DNA of 36,885 bases, taken from contig JALVYB010000059.1 of NCBI GenBank assembly GCA_027038175.1, positions 1-36,885 on the forward strand, read 5' to 3'. Below are positions 1 to 8,314 of this stretch, in pieces (position 1 is the first letter of the stretch; every line of letters starts with the position of its first letter). The stretch comes from Caldifarciminota bacterium (GTDB lineage: Bacteria; Hydrothermota; Hydrothermia; UBA1063; CAJXJZ01). The notes beneath the pieces were generated by a model, which saw nothing but the letters and a program-made list of their open reading frames with translations, was not told where the DNA came from and made no database searches. The translations under genes and the position numbers were made by a program.

Positions 1-2
1 AG

Positions 3-1466
3 GAGCATGCGGAGGAGATAGCGTATCATTACCATGAAGGATTTGACAGGCGGAAGATAGTGGAGTATGGGGAGTTAGCGGGGGATAAGGCGAGGGAGGT
101 ATATGCGCACAGGGAAGCGATAAAGTACTACTTATGGGCAGTAGAGGGAGAGGCGACGAGTGAGAAGAGGGGAGAGATATATGAGAAGATAGGAGATTCG
201 TACTTATACGTAGGGGAGTATGAGGCAGCGATAGAGAGTTATGAGCGGGCGATAGAGTACAGGCCGGAGCGGAGGAGTGAGATAGAGGAGAAGATAGGAG
301 ATGTATACATGTACATGGGAGAATACAACACTGCCCTTAAATGGTATGAAAAGGCACGGTCTCATGTAAGGTCTGCCCATGAAAAAGAACTCACTTTACT
401 TTTACTTAAGATGGCTGAAGCAGCCCTTAAATCTGGCAACATGCTCTCCTTTTCCAAGAGAATGTCAAATTTGAAGAGCACCATTTCAAGAAAAACTCCC
501 TATGAGAGAGTTTATTATGCCCTGCTGGAAGCATGGGCTCTCCAGAGAAAAGGACAGAACATAAAAGCATCTCTGAAGATAAAAAGTATAATTCCGGTTG
601 TTGAGGATATTGAGGATCCTCACAGGAAAGCAGATGCACTTTATGAAGTGGCTAAAATACTCATAAAGACCATGGAACTTACGGAGGCGCTTTATTTTCT
701 TGAAAAGGCCTATGAGATTGAACTGGAAGTAAGAAGCAAGAAGAGCATGTTCAAACTTACAGAGGATATAGCATGGCTTGCATATCTCATTGGAGACCAT
801 GCGAAGGCGGAGCTCTTTTTTAAGAGCACATGGCAATACACGAAAATCGTGGGCAATTACTTTTCCATGATAACCTCTATGTTTGGTCTTGCTTTGATAA
901 ATGCAGAAGCAGTGGATGTTGAAGAGGGAAGGCGTTTTGTCGAGAGAATTGTAACAATAGCAAGGGAAAATGCTGAGGATTATGTGGAATATGCAGAAGT
1001 GCTGAGAGAATATTTTGATGTAAATTACATAGACCCGCACAAAAAACCTCATATAAAGGAGACAAAAGATGAAAAATTGAAACCGCTTTTCACTATGCTC
1101 CATTTAGTAAGACTGAGGAATATGAATAGGTTTAAAACCCTCTTAAAAGAAATTGATACGCTTGATGCAGAGATAAGAAACAGACCGGATATATTGAGTT
1201 TTATTCCGTTTTACACTCTTTATTATAAGTTAAAAGTAATGCTGGATGCGGTAAAGGGAGATAGAAGGTACGCGTCAAGGGTGTATAATAAAGTTATAAA
1301 GGCCATGCCGGAAGATACAAAAATCAGGGCTATGTTCTTGAGAGATTATGCCAAGGTATTAAAGAGCAAGGGAGATAGGAAGGCGGCAGAAAAAGTCATG
1401 AAGGAAGCAGTTAGAATAATGAAATCTCTGGAAATAAATCCTGAAATTCCTCTTTACAGTATATAA
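3..1466 (+). CDS. TPR-repeat protein, C-terminal part (5' end outside window)
   Basis: The reading frame is open from base 3, encoding residues such as EHAEEIAYHYHEG before the GTG at 60. That GTG is therefore probably internal, and the gene starts upstream of the window. The visible 488 codons are helical and TPR-like. The first ~105 codons carry clear TPR units (EKIGDSYLYVGEY and EKIGDVYMYMGEY, 35 codons apart). The remainder is more diverged helical repeat. The opening resembles the TPR tail of large signalling ATPases or Ser/Thr kinases of the PknK/MalT type, but no catalytic domain is visible here. Codon use changes abruptly near base 320 (see findings). miaB follows after 12 bases. The specific function is unknown; a protein-interaction scaffold role is inferred only from the repeats. 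Confidence 0.75.
   Translation, partial: EHAEEIAYHYHEGFDRRKIVEYGELAGDKAREVYAHREAIKYYLWAVEGEATSEKRGEIYEKIGDSYLYVGEYEAAIESYERAIEYRPERRSEIEEKIGDVYMYMGEYNTALKWYEKARSHVRSAHEKELTLLLLKMAEAALKSGNMLSFSKRMSNLKSTISRKTPYERVYYALLEAWALQRKGQNIKASLKIKSIIPVVEDIEDPHRKADALYEVAKILIKTMELTEALYFLEKAYEIELEVRSKKSMFKLTEDIAWLAYLIGDHAKAELFFKSTWQYTKIVGNYFSMITSMFGLALINAEAVDVEEGRRFVERIVTIARENAEDYVEYAEVLREYFDVNYIDPHKKPHIKETKDEKLKPLFTMLHLVRLRNMNRFKTLLKEIDTLDAEIRNRPDILSFIPFYTLYYKLKVMLDAVKGDRRYASRVYNKVIKAMPEDTKIRAMFLRDYAKVLKSKGDRKAAEKVMKEAVRIMKSLEINPEIPLYSI
183..326 (+). repeat. Two near-identical TPR-encoding units, 105-bp period
   Basis: The 15-base string GAGAAGATAGGAGAT occurs at 183 and again at 288. Each copy is followed by a similar codon series ending in gly-glu-tyr. 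The period is 35 codons, close to a TPR unit. The similarity is at DNA level as well as protein level, which suggests recent duplication or homogenisation of this part of the gene. Confidence 0.6.
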
Positions 1467-1478
1467 CACACTGGTTTT

Positions 1479-2744
1479 ATGAAAAGTTTCCACATTATAA
1501 CCTTTGGATGCCAGATGAATGAGTATGATTCTGATGTTATAAAGGATATGCTTATTAAAAATGGATTTCTATACACAAAAAGTCCTGAAGATGCCGATAT
1601 AATAATTGTAAACGGTTGTGTTGTAAGGGAGAAGCCAGAAAAAAAAGCCGTCGAGGTTCTCAAGTACTTTAAAGACCGGGGCAAGTTTACCATTGCTGCG
1701 GGCTGTATAGCACAAAAGGATAAGGATGCCTTAAAAAGTGTATCAAACATTGTCATAGGTCCTATGGAATACGACAGTCTGGTGGAGGTCATAGGAAAGG
1801 ATGGGGTGTACACTGATTTTGCTCGCTATAGATACCGATTTTATAAATATGCAGAAAAGAGAAAAGATGTTTCATTCAGTGAGTATGTTACCATTATGAC
1901 AGGTTGTGATAACTTCTGTTCATACTGCGTGGTGCCTTTCACTCGTGGGAGAGAGCAATCAAGGAGTGTTGAGGCTATCAGAAGAGAAGTAGAGTATCTT
2001 GTGAGTAAAGGGGCAGTTGAGATAACTCTCATCGGCCAGAATGTAAATTCTTATTTTTATAATGGGGTGGATTTTAAGGACCTTCTTGAAAAAGTGGCGA
2101 CTGTGGGTCCTCAAAGAATTAGATTTACGACGTCTCATCCAAGAGATATATCGGTTGCGGTGTTTGACGTTATGAGAAAATACGATAATATTATGCCGTG
2201 GCTACATCTTCCACTTCAAACAGGTTCTACCAGGCTTTTGAAGGAAATGAGAAGGGGCTATACTAAAGAAGAATACATCTACATAACAAAACTTGCAAGG
2301 AAAATAATACCTGATTTGACTATTTCCACGGATATTATGGTTGCATATCCCACCGAGACAGAGGAAGATTTTGAAGAAACTCTGGAAGTTGTAAGAGAAG
2401 TTCAATTTGATTATGCTTACATGTTTATTTATTCTCCGAGAAAACCCTCTTCAGCCTATTACAGGTATAAAGAACAGATTCCCAGAGAGATAGCAGTAAA
2501 AAGGCACAGAAGGCTTGTAGATACGGTTCAGGAAATAGTGACGGAGAAGAGAACGGAAATGATAGGTAAAAGATATAGGCTTTTAATAGACGGTTACTCA
2601 AAAAAGAACCCCAATGTTTCAAGAGGGAAAACAGAAGGCAACATAACTGTTGTTGTAAATGAAAAGATTCCTGTTGGGACCTTTATAGATGTTATAATAA
2701 AAGAGGTTAGAGGCACAACGCCCGTGGGCATAGTAATCCGTTGA
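1479..2744 (+). CDS. miaB: tRNA-2-methylthio-N6-dimethylallyladenosine synthase (MiaB family)
   Basis: Radical-SAM methylthiotransferase, 421 residues. The family adds a methylthio group to C2 of i6A37 in tRNAs that read UNN codons. The N-terminal UPF0004 domain has the three cluster-binding cysteines Cys11 (FGCQMNEYDSD), Cys47 and Cys76. The radical-SAM CxxxCxxC motif is Cys143, Cys147 and Cys150 (TGCDNFCSYC). LHLPLQTGS and PTETEEDFEETL are conserved family blocks, and a C-terminal TRAM-like segment covers the last ~65 residues. The length matches the family. MiaB is preferred over RimO or MtaB because of the FGCQMN start and overall pattern, but this was judged by eye. The ATG at 1479 has no strong Shine-Dalgarno. 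The stop overlaps the next start by one base (TGATG). Confidence 0.88.
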   Translation: MKSFHIITFGCQMNEYDSDVIKDMLIKNGFLYTKSPEDADIIIVNGCVVREKPEKKAVEVLKYFKDRGKFTIAAGCIAQKDKDALKSVSNIVIGPMEYDSLVEVIGKDGVYTDFARYRYRFYKYAEKRKDVSFSEYVTIMTGCDNFCSYCVVPFTRGREQSRSVEAIRREVEYLVSKGAVEITLIGQNVNSYFYNGVDFKDLLEKVATVGPQRIRFTTSHPRDISVAVFDVMRKYDNIMPWLHLPLQTGSTRLLKEMRRGYTKEEYIYITKLARKIIPDLTISTDIMVAYPTETEEDFEETLEVVREVQFDYAYMFIYSPRKPSSAYYRYKEQIPREIAVKRHRRLVDTVQEIVTEKRTEMIGKRYRLLIDGYSKKNPNVSRGKTEGNITVVVNEKIPVGTFIDVIIKEVRGTTPVGIVIR

Positions 2745-3622
2745 TGAAATCCCGCACACTCCGTTCAGATTTAATTATGCTTCTTGCTGCGTTTATCTGG
2801 GGTAGTACTTTTGTAGCCCAGAGAATTGGAATGAACTATATAGGTCCATTTCTCTTTAATGCTATCAGGTTTTTTATAGGCGCAGTTGTTGTGTTGCCAT
2901 TTGTCCTGAAGGATAGGCATTTTTGGAAGAAGTTATCAATAAAACATGGGTTTATTTTAGGACTTGTACTATTTACTGCCATAGGATTTCAGCAGTGGGG
3001 TATTGTGTATACAACCGCAGGAAAGGCAGGATTTATAACGGGTCTTTACGTTGTTTTTGTCCCATTACTTGGAATGTTTATGAGAAAAAAATCTCATAGA
3101 GGCCATATCATAGGCGCTCTGTTAGCCCTTTTGGGGTTATACTTACTTTCCGTAAAGCATTTCTCCATGGAAAAGGGCGATTTTCTTGTTTTTATGGGTG
3201 CTGTGGCCTGGACATTTCATGTTCAACTTATTGATACGTATGTTAAAGATACCTCTCCATTTGTACTTGCCTTCACCCAGTTTATAACCACATCTTTGTT
3301 TAGTTTTGTCCTTGCAGTTTTCACTGAAAAAATCAATATGGTTTCCATGAGGTTGTCAGTCTATCCTTTGCTTTATGCAGGGGTGTTATCCTCCGGTATA
3401 GCATACACTTTACAGGTGATTGCACAGAAGGAGTCTCATCCATCTCATGCTGCCATTATTCTAAGTCTGGAGAGCGTGTTTGCGGCTTTGTCTGGATGGG
3501 TGGTTCTTGGTGAACACTTCACCCCACGTGAGATTATAGGAGCACTCTTGATGCTGTCAGGGATGATATTTTCCCAGATGTATTCTGCTCTTGTTTCGTA
3601 TAATACACCTGAATCTGTTTGA
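2744..3622 (+). CDS. DMT-superfamily (EamA) transporter
   Basis: Integral membrane protein of 292 residues with about ten hydrophobic segments in two homologous halves, as in EamA-domain drug/metabolite transporters. The first half opens with LLAAFIWGSTFVAQRIG, a typical EamA signature. The second half ends with ALSGWVVLGEHFTPREIIG, also typical. The substrate cannot be predicted; relatives export amino acids, nucleotides or toxic metabolites. The ATG at 2744 overlaps the miaB stop by one base, so translation is probably coupled. An in-frame TTG at 2741 is possible but less likely. The 87-base gap that follows suggests the end of this operon. Confidence 0.85.
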   Translation: MKSRTLRSDLIMLLAAFIWGSTFVAQRIGMNYIGPFLFNAIRFFIGAVVVLPFVLKDRHFWKKLSIKHGFILGLVLFTAIGFQQWGIVYTTAGKAGFITGLYVVFVPLLGMFMRKKSHRGHIIGALLALLGLYLLSVKHFSMEKGDFLVFMGAVAWTFHVQLIDTYVKDTSPFVLAFTQFITTSLFSFVLAVFTEKINMVSMRLSVYPLLYAGVLSSGIAYTLQVIAQKESHPSHAAIILSLESVFAALSGWVVLGEHFTPREIIGALLMLSGMIFSQMYSALVSYNTPESV

Positions 3623-3709
3623 AGCATTACAGTACAGTTTTTTAATAGAATAATCTTGACCGAACGGGCATAATAATACAAACTATAAGGTAGAAAAGAG
3701 GAGGTGTTT
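3623..3709 (+). other. Intergenic region with possible promoter and clear RBS
   Basis: This is an AT-rich 87-base gap. TTGAAG at 3619 with TAATAG 18 bases downstream, and TTGACC at 3656, are weak promoter candidates, but no pair has convincing spacing. The strong Shine-Dalgarno GAGGAGGT (about 3698-3705) places the next start at ATG 3710, not at the in-frame GTG 3704 inside the ribosome site. Confidence 0.4.
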
Positions 3710-4192
3710 ATGGAAATAAAGGTCGTTGATATTGAAAAAGAGCCTGAACACAACGTTATTATTGGCCAGAGCCATTTTATTAAAACAGTAGAGGATATAC
3801 ATGAGGCGCTTGTTACATCCGTTCCTGGTATTAAGTTTGGACTTGCCTTTTGCGAGGCCTCTGGACCAAGACTTATAAGGCATTCTGGCACTGATGATGC
3901 CCTTGAAGAACTTGCTATAAAAAATGCGAAAGCCATTGGGGCAGGGCATGTTTTTGTCCTGATTTTGCAAAATGCATATCCAATAAACGTTCTTAAGAAA
4001 ATAAAGGATGTGGATGAAGTGGTGGGTATTTATGCAGCAAGTGCAAATAAAATGCAGGTTATAGTTGGAGAAACAGACCTTGGGCGTTCTGTCCTTGGAG
4101 TTGTTGATGGCGAGCCACCTCTTGGCGTGGAAGGAGAAGATGATATTAAAAAGAGGCAGGAATTTTTAAGAAAAATAGGGTATAAGTTTTAA
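3710..4192 (+). CDS. Adenosine-specific kinase family protein (PF04008)
   Basis: Small soluble protein of 160 residues, matching the PF04008/COG1839 family seen mainly in archaea and thermophilic bacteria. Recognisable blocks are [32 protein letters not shown], the glycine-rich [30 protein letters not shown] and [13 protein letters not shown]. The family name comes from structural and ligand-binding work on thermophile members; its cellular role is not well established. The start follows a consensus RBS by about four bases. The lytic transglycosylase gene begins three bases after the stop, so the two are probably co-transcribed, although no functional link is obvious. Confidence 0.85.
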   Translation: MEIKVVDIEKEPEHNVIIGQSHFIKTVEDIHEALVTSVPGIKFGLAFCEASGPRLIRHSGTDDALEELAIKNAKAIGAGHVFVLILQNAYPINVLKKIKDVDEVVGIYAASANKMQVIVGETDLGRSVLGVVDGEPPLGVEGEDDIKKRQEFLRKIGYKF

Positions 4193-4195
4193 TTG

Positions 4196-5974
4196 ATGGG
4201 CAAGAAATTTCTTGTTGCGTTGGCTCTTATCCTTTCCTCCTGTGCAACGCTTAAAAATCCAGTAAATTTTTATTATGCACTGAAACCTCTTAAGAAACCG
4301 GAGGCACCGGAGTTCTATCTGGAAGACATATATGATGGACTGTTTACCGGGTATGACTACGTAAAAAACGAGTTTGCCTCGGAATTTCTTGATTCAATGT
4401 ACACTGTTATTGAGGAGCAATATCGGAAGGAACTTTTAGAACTTGGTTTACCTGAGGACGCCTATCAAAGAAGAGAAGTTATGAAATGGGCTTTGTATTT
4501 TGCCCGCCATGCCAATGTGAAGATAAACGCAAGGTTAAGGCGTGGGGCTCCGTATTTGCCATACATTAAAAGGAGATTAAAAGAAGAGGGGATGCCTGAG
4601 GCTATTGCCTATCTCCCGATAATTGAAAGTGCTTTTCGCCATAACGCTCTATCCCGCATGCGAGCAAGAGGAATATGGCAGTTTATGAGAAGTACGGCGA
4701 GAAAGTATGGTCTGAGAGTTGATTGGTGGATGGATGAGCGTCTTGACCCTTACAAATCAACTGATGCAGCATTACGATATCTTAAAGACCTGTACAATAT
4801 GTTTGGTAGTTGGGACCTTGCTCTTGCTGCTTACAATGCAGGAGAGGGTAGAATATTAAGGGCATTAAAACGTTCTGGTGGAAATGACTTCTTTGACCTT
4901 AAACGGTATCTGAGAAGAGAGACAAGAGAATATGTTCCCAAATTCCTTGCCCTTGTCCTCGTTATAAACAATCCAGAGAAGTTTGGAACCAATATTATAA
5001 TGCCAGAAGAAAAGGAGCAGGAGTTTGATACTGTTATTGTTCCGAGGCAGGTAAACATCTCACTCCTCGCAAAATGGGCTGGTATATCAGAGAGGGAATT
5101 CAGAAAACTGAACCCATCCTTTGTAAGATGGGCTACCCCGCCATACCTCAGGAATTTTGCTGTTAGAATCCCAAAAGGCAGAAAATCCCTATTCTATGCA
5201 CGTATGAAAAGCACTCCTAAGAGCAAATGGTATAGGGCCCTTGCTCATAGAGTTAGAAGGGGAGAAAGCCTCTGGACTATTGCAAGACGGTATGGAGTAA
5301 GCGTGTATGCTCTTAAAAGGGCAAACAGAATAAGAAGAGCAAGATATTTAAGGCCCGGCCAGGTTCTTGTTATACCCGTGGGCCCTGGTGCAAAGGCCAG
5401 ATATGCAAGAAGAAACAGGAAGATAAAGGTAACGGGAAAGGGTTATCACAGGGTGAGAGAAGGCGAGACACTCTGGAGTATTGCAAGAGCCTATGGCGTG
5501 TCTGTCAAGGCTTTGAAAAGTATAAATCACCTCCGCTCTTCAAGGATAAGGCCGGGTGATGTTTTAAAGTTGCCAAAAGCAAGAGGTTATGCAAAAAGAA
5601 GCAATGAGAATGGCAGCAAATTATCAGGTCTAACATTGAAAAAAGGTTATCACAGAGTGAAGAAGGGAGAGACGCTCTGGAGTATTGCGAAGCATTATGG
5701 CGTAAGCGTGAGTGCTTTGAAAAGGCTCAATCACTTGAGGTCTTCCAGAATAAAACCAGGTGATATTATAAAAGTCCCTCAGCGCAGGATAAGTTATGCC
5801 AGAAAGAAGAATAAAACTAAAAAACGTGGTTACTATACTGTAAAGAAGGGAGATACACTCTGGAAAATTGCCCGAAAGACAGGCGTCTCTGTTGATAAAA
5901 TTAAAAAAGTAAATGGACTTATAAGTACAAGCATTAAACCGGGACAGGTATTGAAAATACCCGGGGAAGGTTAA
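4196..5974 (+). CDS. mltD: MltD-like lytic transglycosylase lipoprotein with four LysM domains
   Basis: Cleaves peptidoglycan glycan strands to give 1,6-anhydromuramyl ends, probably from a membrane-anchored position. Starting at ATG 4196, residues 1-16 form a lipoprotein signal ending LILSSC, with Cys16 as lipid site. The SLT domain spans ~130-260: catalytic Glu144 in LPIIESAF, then [15 protein letters not shown] and [10 protein letters not shown]. Four LysM domains follow at about 350-394, 417-460, 484-528 and 546-589, joined by very basic linkers rich in Arg, Lys and Tyr. E. coli MltD has only two LysM, so this is an extended form. LysM2 and LysM3 are close at DNA level. The TAA stop overlaps the nth start by one base. 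The TTG at 4193 is an unlikely alternative start. Confidence 0.9.
   Translation: MGKKFLVALALILSSCATLKNPVNFYYALKPLKKPEAPEFYLEDIYDGLFTGYDYVKNEFASEFLDSMYTVIEEQYRKELLELGLPEDAYQRREVMKWALYFARHANVKINARLRRGAPYLPYIKRRLKEEGMPEAIAYLPIIESAFRHNALSRMRARGIWQFMRSTARKYGLRVDWWMDERLDPYKSTDAALRYLKDLYNMFGSWDLALAAYNAGEGRILRALKRSGGNDFFDLKRYLRRETREYVPKFLALVLVINNPEKFGTNIIMPEEKEQEFDTVIVPRQVNISLLAKWAGISEREFRKLNPSFVRWATPPYLRNFAVRIPKGRKSLFYARMKSTPKSKWYRALAHRVRRGESLWTIARRYGVSVYALKRANRIRRARYLRPGQVLVIPVGPGAKARYARRNRKIKVTGKGYHRVREGETLWSIARAYGVSVKALKSINHLRSSRIRPGDVLKLPKARGYAKRSNENGSKLSGLTLKKGYHRVKKGETLWSIAKHYGVSVSALKRLNHLRSSRIKPGDIIKVPQRRISYARKKNKTKKRGYYTVKKGDTLWKIARKTGVSVDKIKKVNGLISTSIKPGQVLKIPGEG
5441..5575 (+). repeat. LysM module 2 of tandem pair (partner at 5645-5779)
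   Basis: This 135-base segment encodes [16 protein letters not shown] and the rest of a LysM. It is strongly similar to 5645-5779 ([16 protein letters not shown]) across the whole module, including the shared NHLRSSRI block. Modules 1 and 4 are more diverged. The pattern fits a recent internal duplication. Confidence 0.7.
5645..5779 (+). repeat. LysM module 3 of tandem pair (partner at 5441-5575)
   Basis: Second copy of the duplicated LysM module. It differs from the first mainly at synonymous positions and at Arg/Lys exchanges. A 69-base linker separates the copies. Confidence 0.7.
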
Positions 5975-6642
5975 TGGATTCTGATACTTTAGAAAAGGTT
6001 CTCAATACCCTGAAGAGTGAATACAAAAAGTGGAATGCACCTGTTGTTACTCTCATAAAAGAGAGGACCAATGACCCATATAAGATTTTAATTTCAACTG
6101 TACTGAGCCTAAGAACACAGGATAAAACCACGCATAAGGCGGCAGAGAGGCTTTTTAAGGTAGCAGATACACCCGAAAAAATGGTTAAGCTGACGGAAAA
6201 AGAGATAGAAAAATTGATTTATCCTGTAGGTTTTTACAGAACAAAAGCTAAGAATATAAAGAAGATTTCGCAAATTTTACTTGATAAGTACGATGGAAAG
6301 GTTCCTGATGACCTTGACGAGTTGCTCAAGTTGCCGGGAGTGGGCAGAAAGACGGCAAATCTTGTAATCACGCTTGGTTATGGTAAACTGGGCATTTGTG
6401 TAGATACGCACGTACATAGAATATCAAATCGTCTTGGTATAGTAAACACCAAAACTCCCTTTGAAACGGAGATGGAACTTCGCAGGATTTTACCCAAAAA
6501 ATGGTGGATTGAGTACAATGATATGCTCGTTTCTCTTGGTCAAACCATATGCAGGCCTATTAATCCAAAATGCTATAGGTGCCCTCTAAATGAGTATTGT
6601 CCTAAAATAGGCGTTAAGGTTAAAAGCAAAAGTAGAGTTTGA
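5974..6642 (+). CDS. nth: Endonuclease III (base-excision DNA glycosylase/AP lyase)
   Basis: Removes oxidised pyrimidines from DNA and cleaves the resulting abasic site. The 222 residues match family length. The helix-hairpin-helix [13 protein letters not shown] carries the catalytic lysine (Lys126), and [14 protein letters not shown] carries the catalytic aspartate (Asp144). The C-terminal [4Fe-4S] loop has Cys193, Cys200, Cys203 and Cys209 in the standard C-x6-C-x2-C-x5-C spacing. [12 protein letters not shown] is the usual early family block. The ATG overlaps the upstream stop by one base, so translation is probably coupled. A short basic tail (KVKSKSRV) follows the cluster. Confidence 0.95.
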   Translation: MDSDTLEKVLNTLKSEYKKWNAPVVTLIKERTNDPYKILISTVLSLRTQDKTTHKAAERLFKVADTPEKMVKLTEKEIEKLIYPVGFYRTKAKNIKKISQILLDKYDGKVPDDLDELLKLPGVGRKTANLVITLGYGKLGICVDTHVHRISNRLGIVNTKTPFETEMELRRILPKKWWIEYNDMLVSLGQTICRPINPKCYRCPLNEYCPKIGVKVKSKSRV

Positions 6643-6666
6643 CCTTCAGGGTTTTTATGGTAATAT
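6639..6666 (+). promoter_or_regulatory. Candidate sigma70-type promoter before the aconitase-family cluster
   Basis: TTGACC at 6639-6644 (five of six consensus bases) is followed after 16 bases by TAATAT at 6661-6666. It overlaps the nth stop codon. Transcription would start near 6673, only a few bases before the RBS AAAGGAGAGG (6676-6685), giving a very short 5' leader. The -10 match is only moderate. Confidence 0.4.
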
Positions 6667-6689
6667 TTTAGACAAAAAGGAGAGGTGTG

Positions 6690-7193
6690 ATGGAGAAGAT
6701 TATAAAGAGCAGGGTTATAAAATATGGTGATAATGTTAATACTGATGTAATTTTCCCGGGCAGGTATACTTACGCTCTCATGGAGCCTGAGGAGATGGCA
6801 AAGCACGCCATGGAAGACCTTGACCCTGATTTTCAGAACAAAGTAAAGGAAAGACATATAATCGTTGCTGGTAAAAATTTTGGTATGGGTTCTTCAAGAG
6901 AACAGGCAGTGTCCTCTCTTGTGTATGCGGGAGTGAAAGCGGTTATAGCGAAGTCCTTTGCAAGAATATATTTCAGGAATGCGATTAATAACGGGCTTTT
7001 AGTCATTGAGCATAAAGAAGCAGCCGAATTTATTGAAGATAACGACGAGGTTGAAATAGACACAGAAAAAAATGAAATAAGGGTTAAGGGAAAGGTTTTT
7101 ACATTTCCGCCACTTCCGCAGGAAGTTTTAAAGATCGTTGAGGCAGGTGGGCTTATTAATTATGTAAAGGCAAAACTTGAAAAGGAGGCATAA
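6690..7193 (+). CDS. Aconitase/isopropylmalate isomerase small subunit, copy 1 (LeuD/HacB-like)
   Basis: Swivel-domain subunit of a two-subunit hydro-lyase, 167 residues, the short form typical of archaea and thermophilic bacteria. Seen: DNVNTDVIFPGRYTYALM, the active-site-type block GKNFGMGSSREQAV, and FARIYFRNAINNGL. The specificity loop after GRY reads TYALMEPEE; it matches neither the YLVY of archaeal isopropylmalate isomerases nor the YLRT of homoaconitases. The substrate (isopropylmalate, citrate/isocitrate or homocitrate) is therefore open. A second small subunit at 9568 sits with the only large subunit (8315). ATG 6690 fits the RBS better than GTG 6687. Confidence 0.85.
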   Translation: MEKIIKSRVIKYGDNVNTDVIFPGRYTYALMEPEEMAKHAMEDLDPDFQNKVKERHIIVAGKNFGMGSSREQAVSSLVYAGVKAVIAKSFARIYFRNAINNGLLVIEHKEAAEFIEDNDEVEIDTEKNEIRVKGKVFTFPPLPQEVLKIVEAGGLINYVKAKLEKEA

Positions 7194-7194
7194 A

Positions 7195-8313
7195 ATGGCT
7201 AAGTATAAGATTGCTGTACTTCCAGGAGATGGCATAGGAAAGGATGTAATGGATGCTGCAATGATTGTTCTTGATAAACTAAACCTTGATGCTGAATATA
7301 CGTATGGTGATGTTGGATGGGAGTTCTGGAAAAAAGAAGGCAATCCATTACCTGAGAGGACTATCGAACTTTTGAAGAATTCAGATGCGTGTTTATTCGG
7401 AGCAATTACATCAAAACCCAAAGACGATGCTCAGAGGGAACTCGCTCCTGAACTTCAGGGTAAAGGGTATGTGTATTATTCTCCAATAGTAAAGTTAAGA
7501 CAACTCTTTGACCTCTATATAAACCTGAGACCCGCAAAAGCATATGAAGGTAATCCTCTCGTAATTAAGGACGGTATTGACCTTGTTATTTTCAGGGAAA
7601 ATACAGAGGGCATGTATGCTGGAGTGGAGTTTTATCCTCTGCCCGATGACGTAAGAGAAGCGTTTTTAAAACACAGCAAGAACATGGAAAGGTTTAAGGA
7701 TGTTCCTGCGGACGAAATTGCGGTGTCAACGAGGATCACAACAAAGAAAGGTATGTACAGAATAATTAAGGCAGCCTTTGAGTATGCTAAAAAACACGGA
7801 AGAAGAAAGATAACGCTTGTTGAAAAGCCAAATGTTTTAAGGGAAACAGGTGGTCTTACGGTTAAAATTGCAAGGGAAATTGCAAAGGAATATCCAGATA
7901 TTGAGTACGAGGAAGCCAATGTGGATGCCATGGCGATGTGGCTTGTCAAAAAGCCGGAGGAATATGACATACTTGTAGCAGAGAATTTGTTCGGGGATAT
8001 TATTTCTGACCTCTCATCTCAGCTCATTGGTGGGCTTGGATTTGCAGCAGCAGGTAATATTGGAGATAATTTCGGTCTCTTTGAACCCACACATGGTTCT
8101 GCTCCCAAATATGCTGGACAGTATAAGGTGAACCCCATTGCCATGATACTTGCCACAAAACTCATGCTCGATTATCTTGGTGAAGTTGAGATGGGCAAGC
8201 GTCTTGAAAAGGCGGTTGCTGAGGTAATAAAAGAGGGTAAAGTTAGAACATACGATATGGGTGGTGACTCTTCCACTTTAGATGTTGCGAAAGCAATAGC
8301 CGAGAGGTTGTAA
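7195..8313 (+). CDS. Isocitrate dehydrogenase-like member of the isocitrate/isopropylmalate dehydrogenase family
   Basis: Beta-decarboxylating dehydrogenase of 372 residues. Family motifs: LPGDGIGKDV at the N-terminus, RENTEGMYAGVEF, AENLFGDIISDLSSQLIGGLG and THGSAPKYAGQYKVNP. Ser96 in SPIVKLRQ aligns with the isocitrate-contacting Ser113 of E. coli IDH. Lys305-Tyr306 after HGSAP match the NADP-binding Lys344-Tyr345 of that enzyme, whereas NAD-dependent isopropylmalate dehydrogenases usually carry Asp-Ile. This points to isocitrate oxidation to 2-oxoglutarate, probably with NADP. Homoisocitrate dehydrogenase remains possible because overall size and C-terminus (TYDMGGDSSTLD) are of the shorter class. 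RBS AAAGGAGG fixes ATG 7195; the gene lies between the aconitase-family subunits. Confidence 0.82.
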   Translation: MAKYKIAVLPGDGIGKDVMDAAMIVLDKLNLDAEYTYGDVGWEFWKKEGNPLPERTIELLKNSDACLFGAITSKPKDDAQRELAPELQGKGYVYYSPIVKLRQLFDLYINLRPAKAYEGNPLVIKDGIDLVIFRENTEGMYAGVEFYPLPDDVREAFLKHSKNMERFKDVPADEIAVSTRITTKKGMYRIIKAAFEYAKKHGRRKITLVEKPNVLRETGGLTVKIAREIAKEYPDIEYEEANVDAMAMWLVKKPEEYDILVAENLFGDIISDLSSQLIGGLGFAAAGNIGDNFGLFEPTHGSAPKYAGQYKVNPIAMILATKLMLDYLGEVEMGKRLEKAVAEVIKEGKVRTYDMGGDSSTLDVAKAIAERL

Positions 8314-8314
8314 T

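Noticed and set aside
60-62. GTG as the true start of the first gene
   Set aside because: The frame is open upstream to base 3 and encodes TPR-like residues continuous with the rest, so the gene extends beyond the window edge.
486-1103. Long minus-strand frame of 205 codons inside the TPR gene
   Set aside because: It has Cys/Phe/Ile-rich composition typical of antisense translation, no RBS and no recognisable motif, and it lies entirely within a convincing plus-strand gene. The same applies to the antisense frames at 26432-26863, 28525-28884 and 16045-16578.
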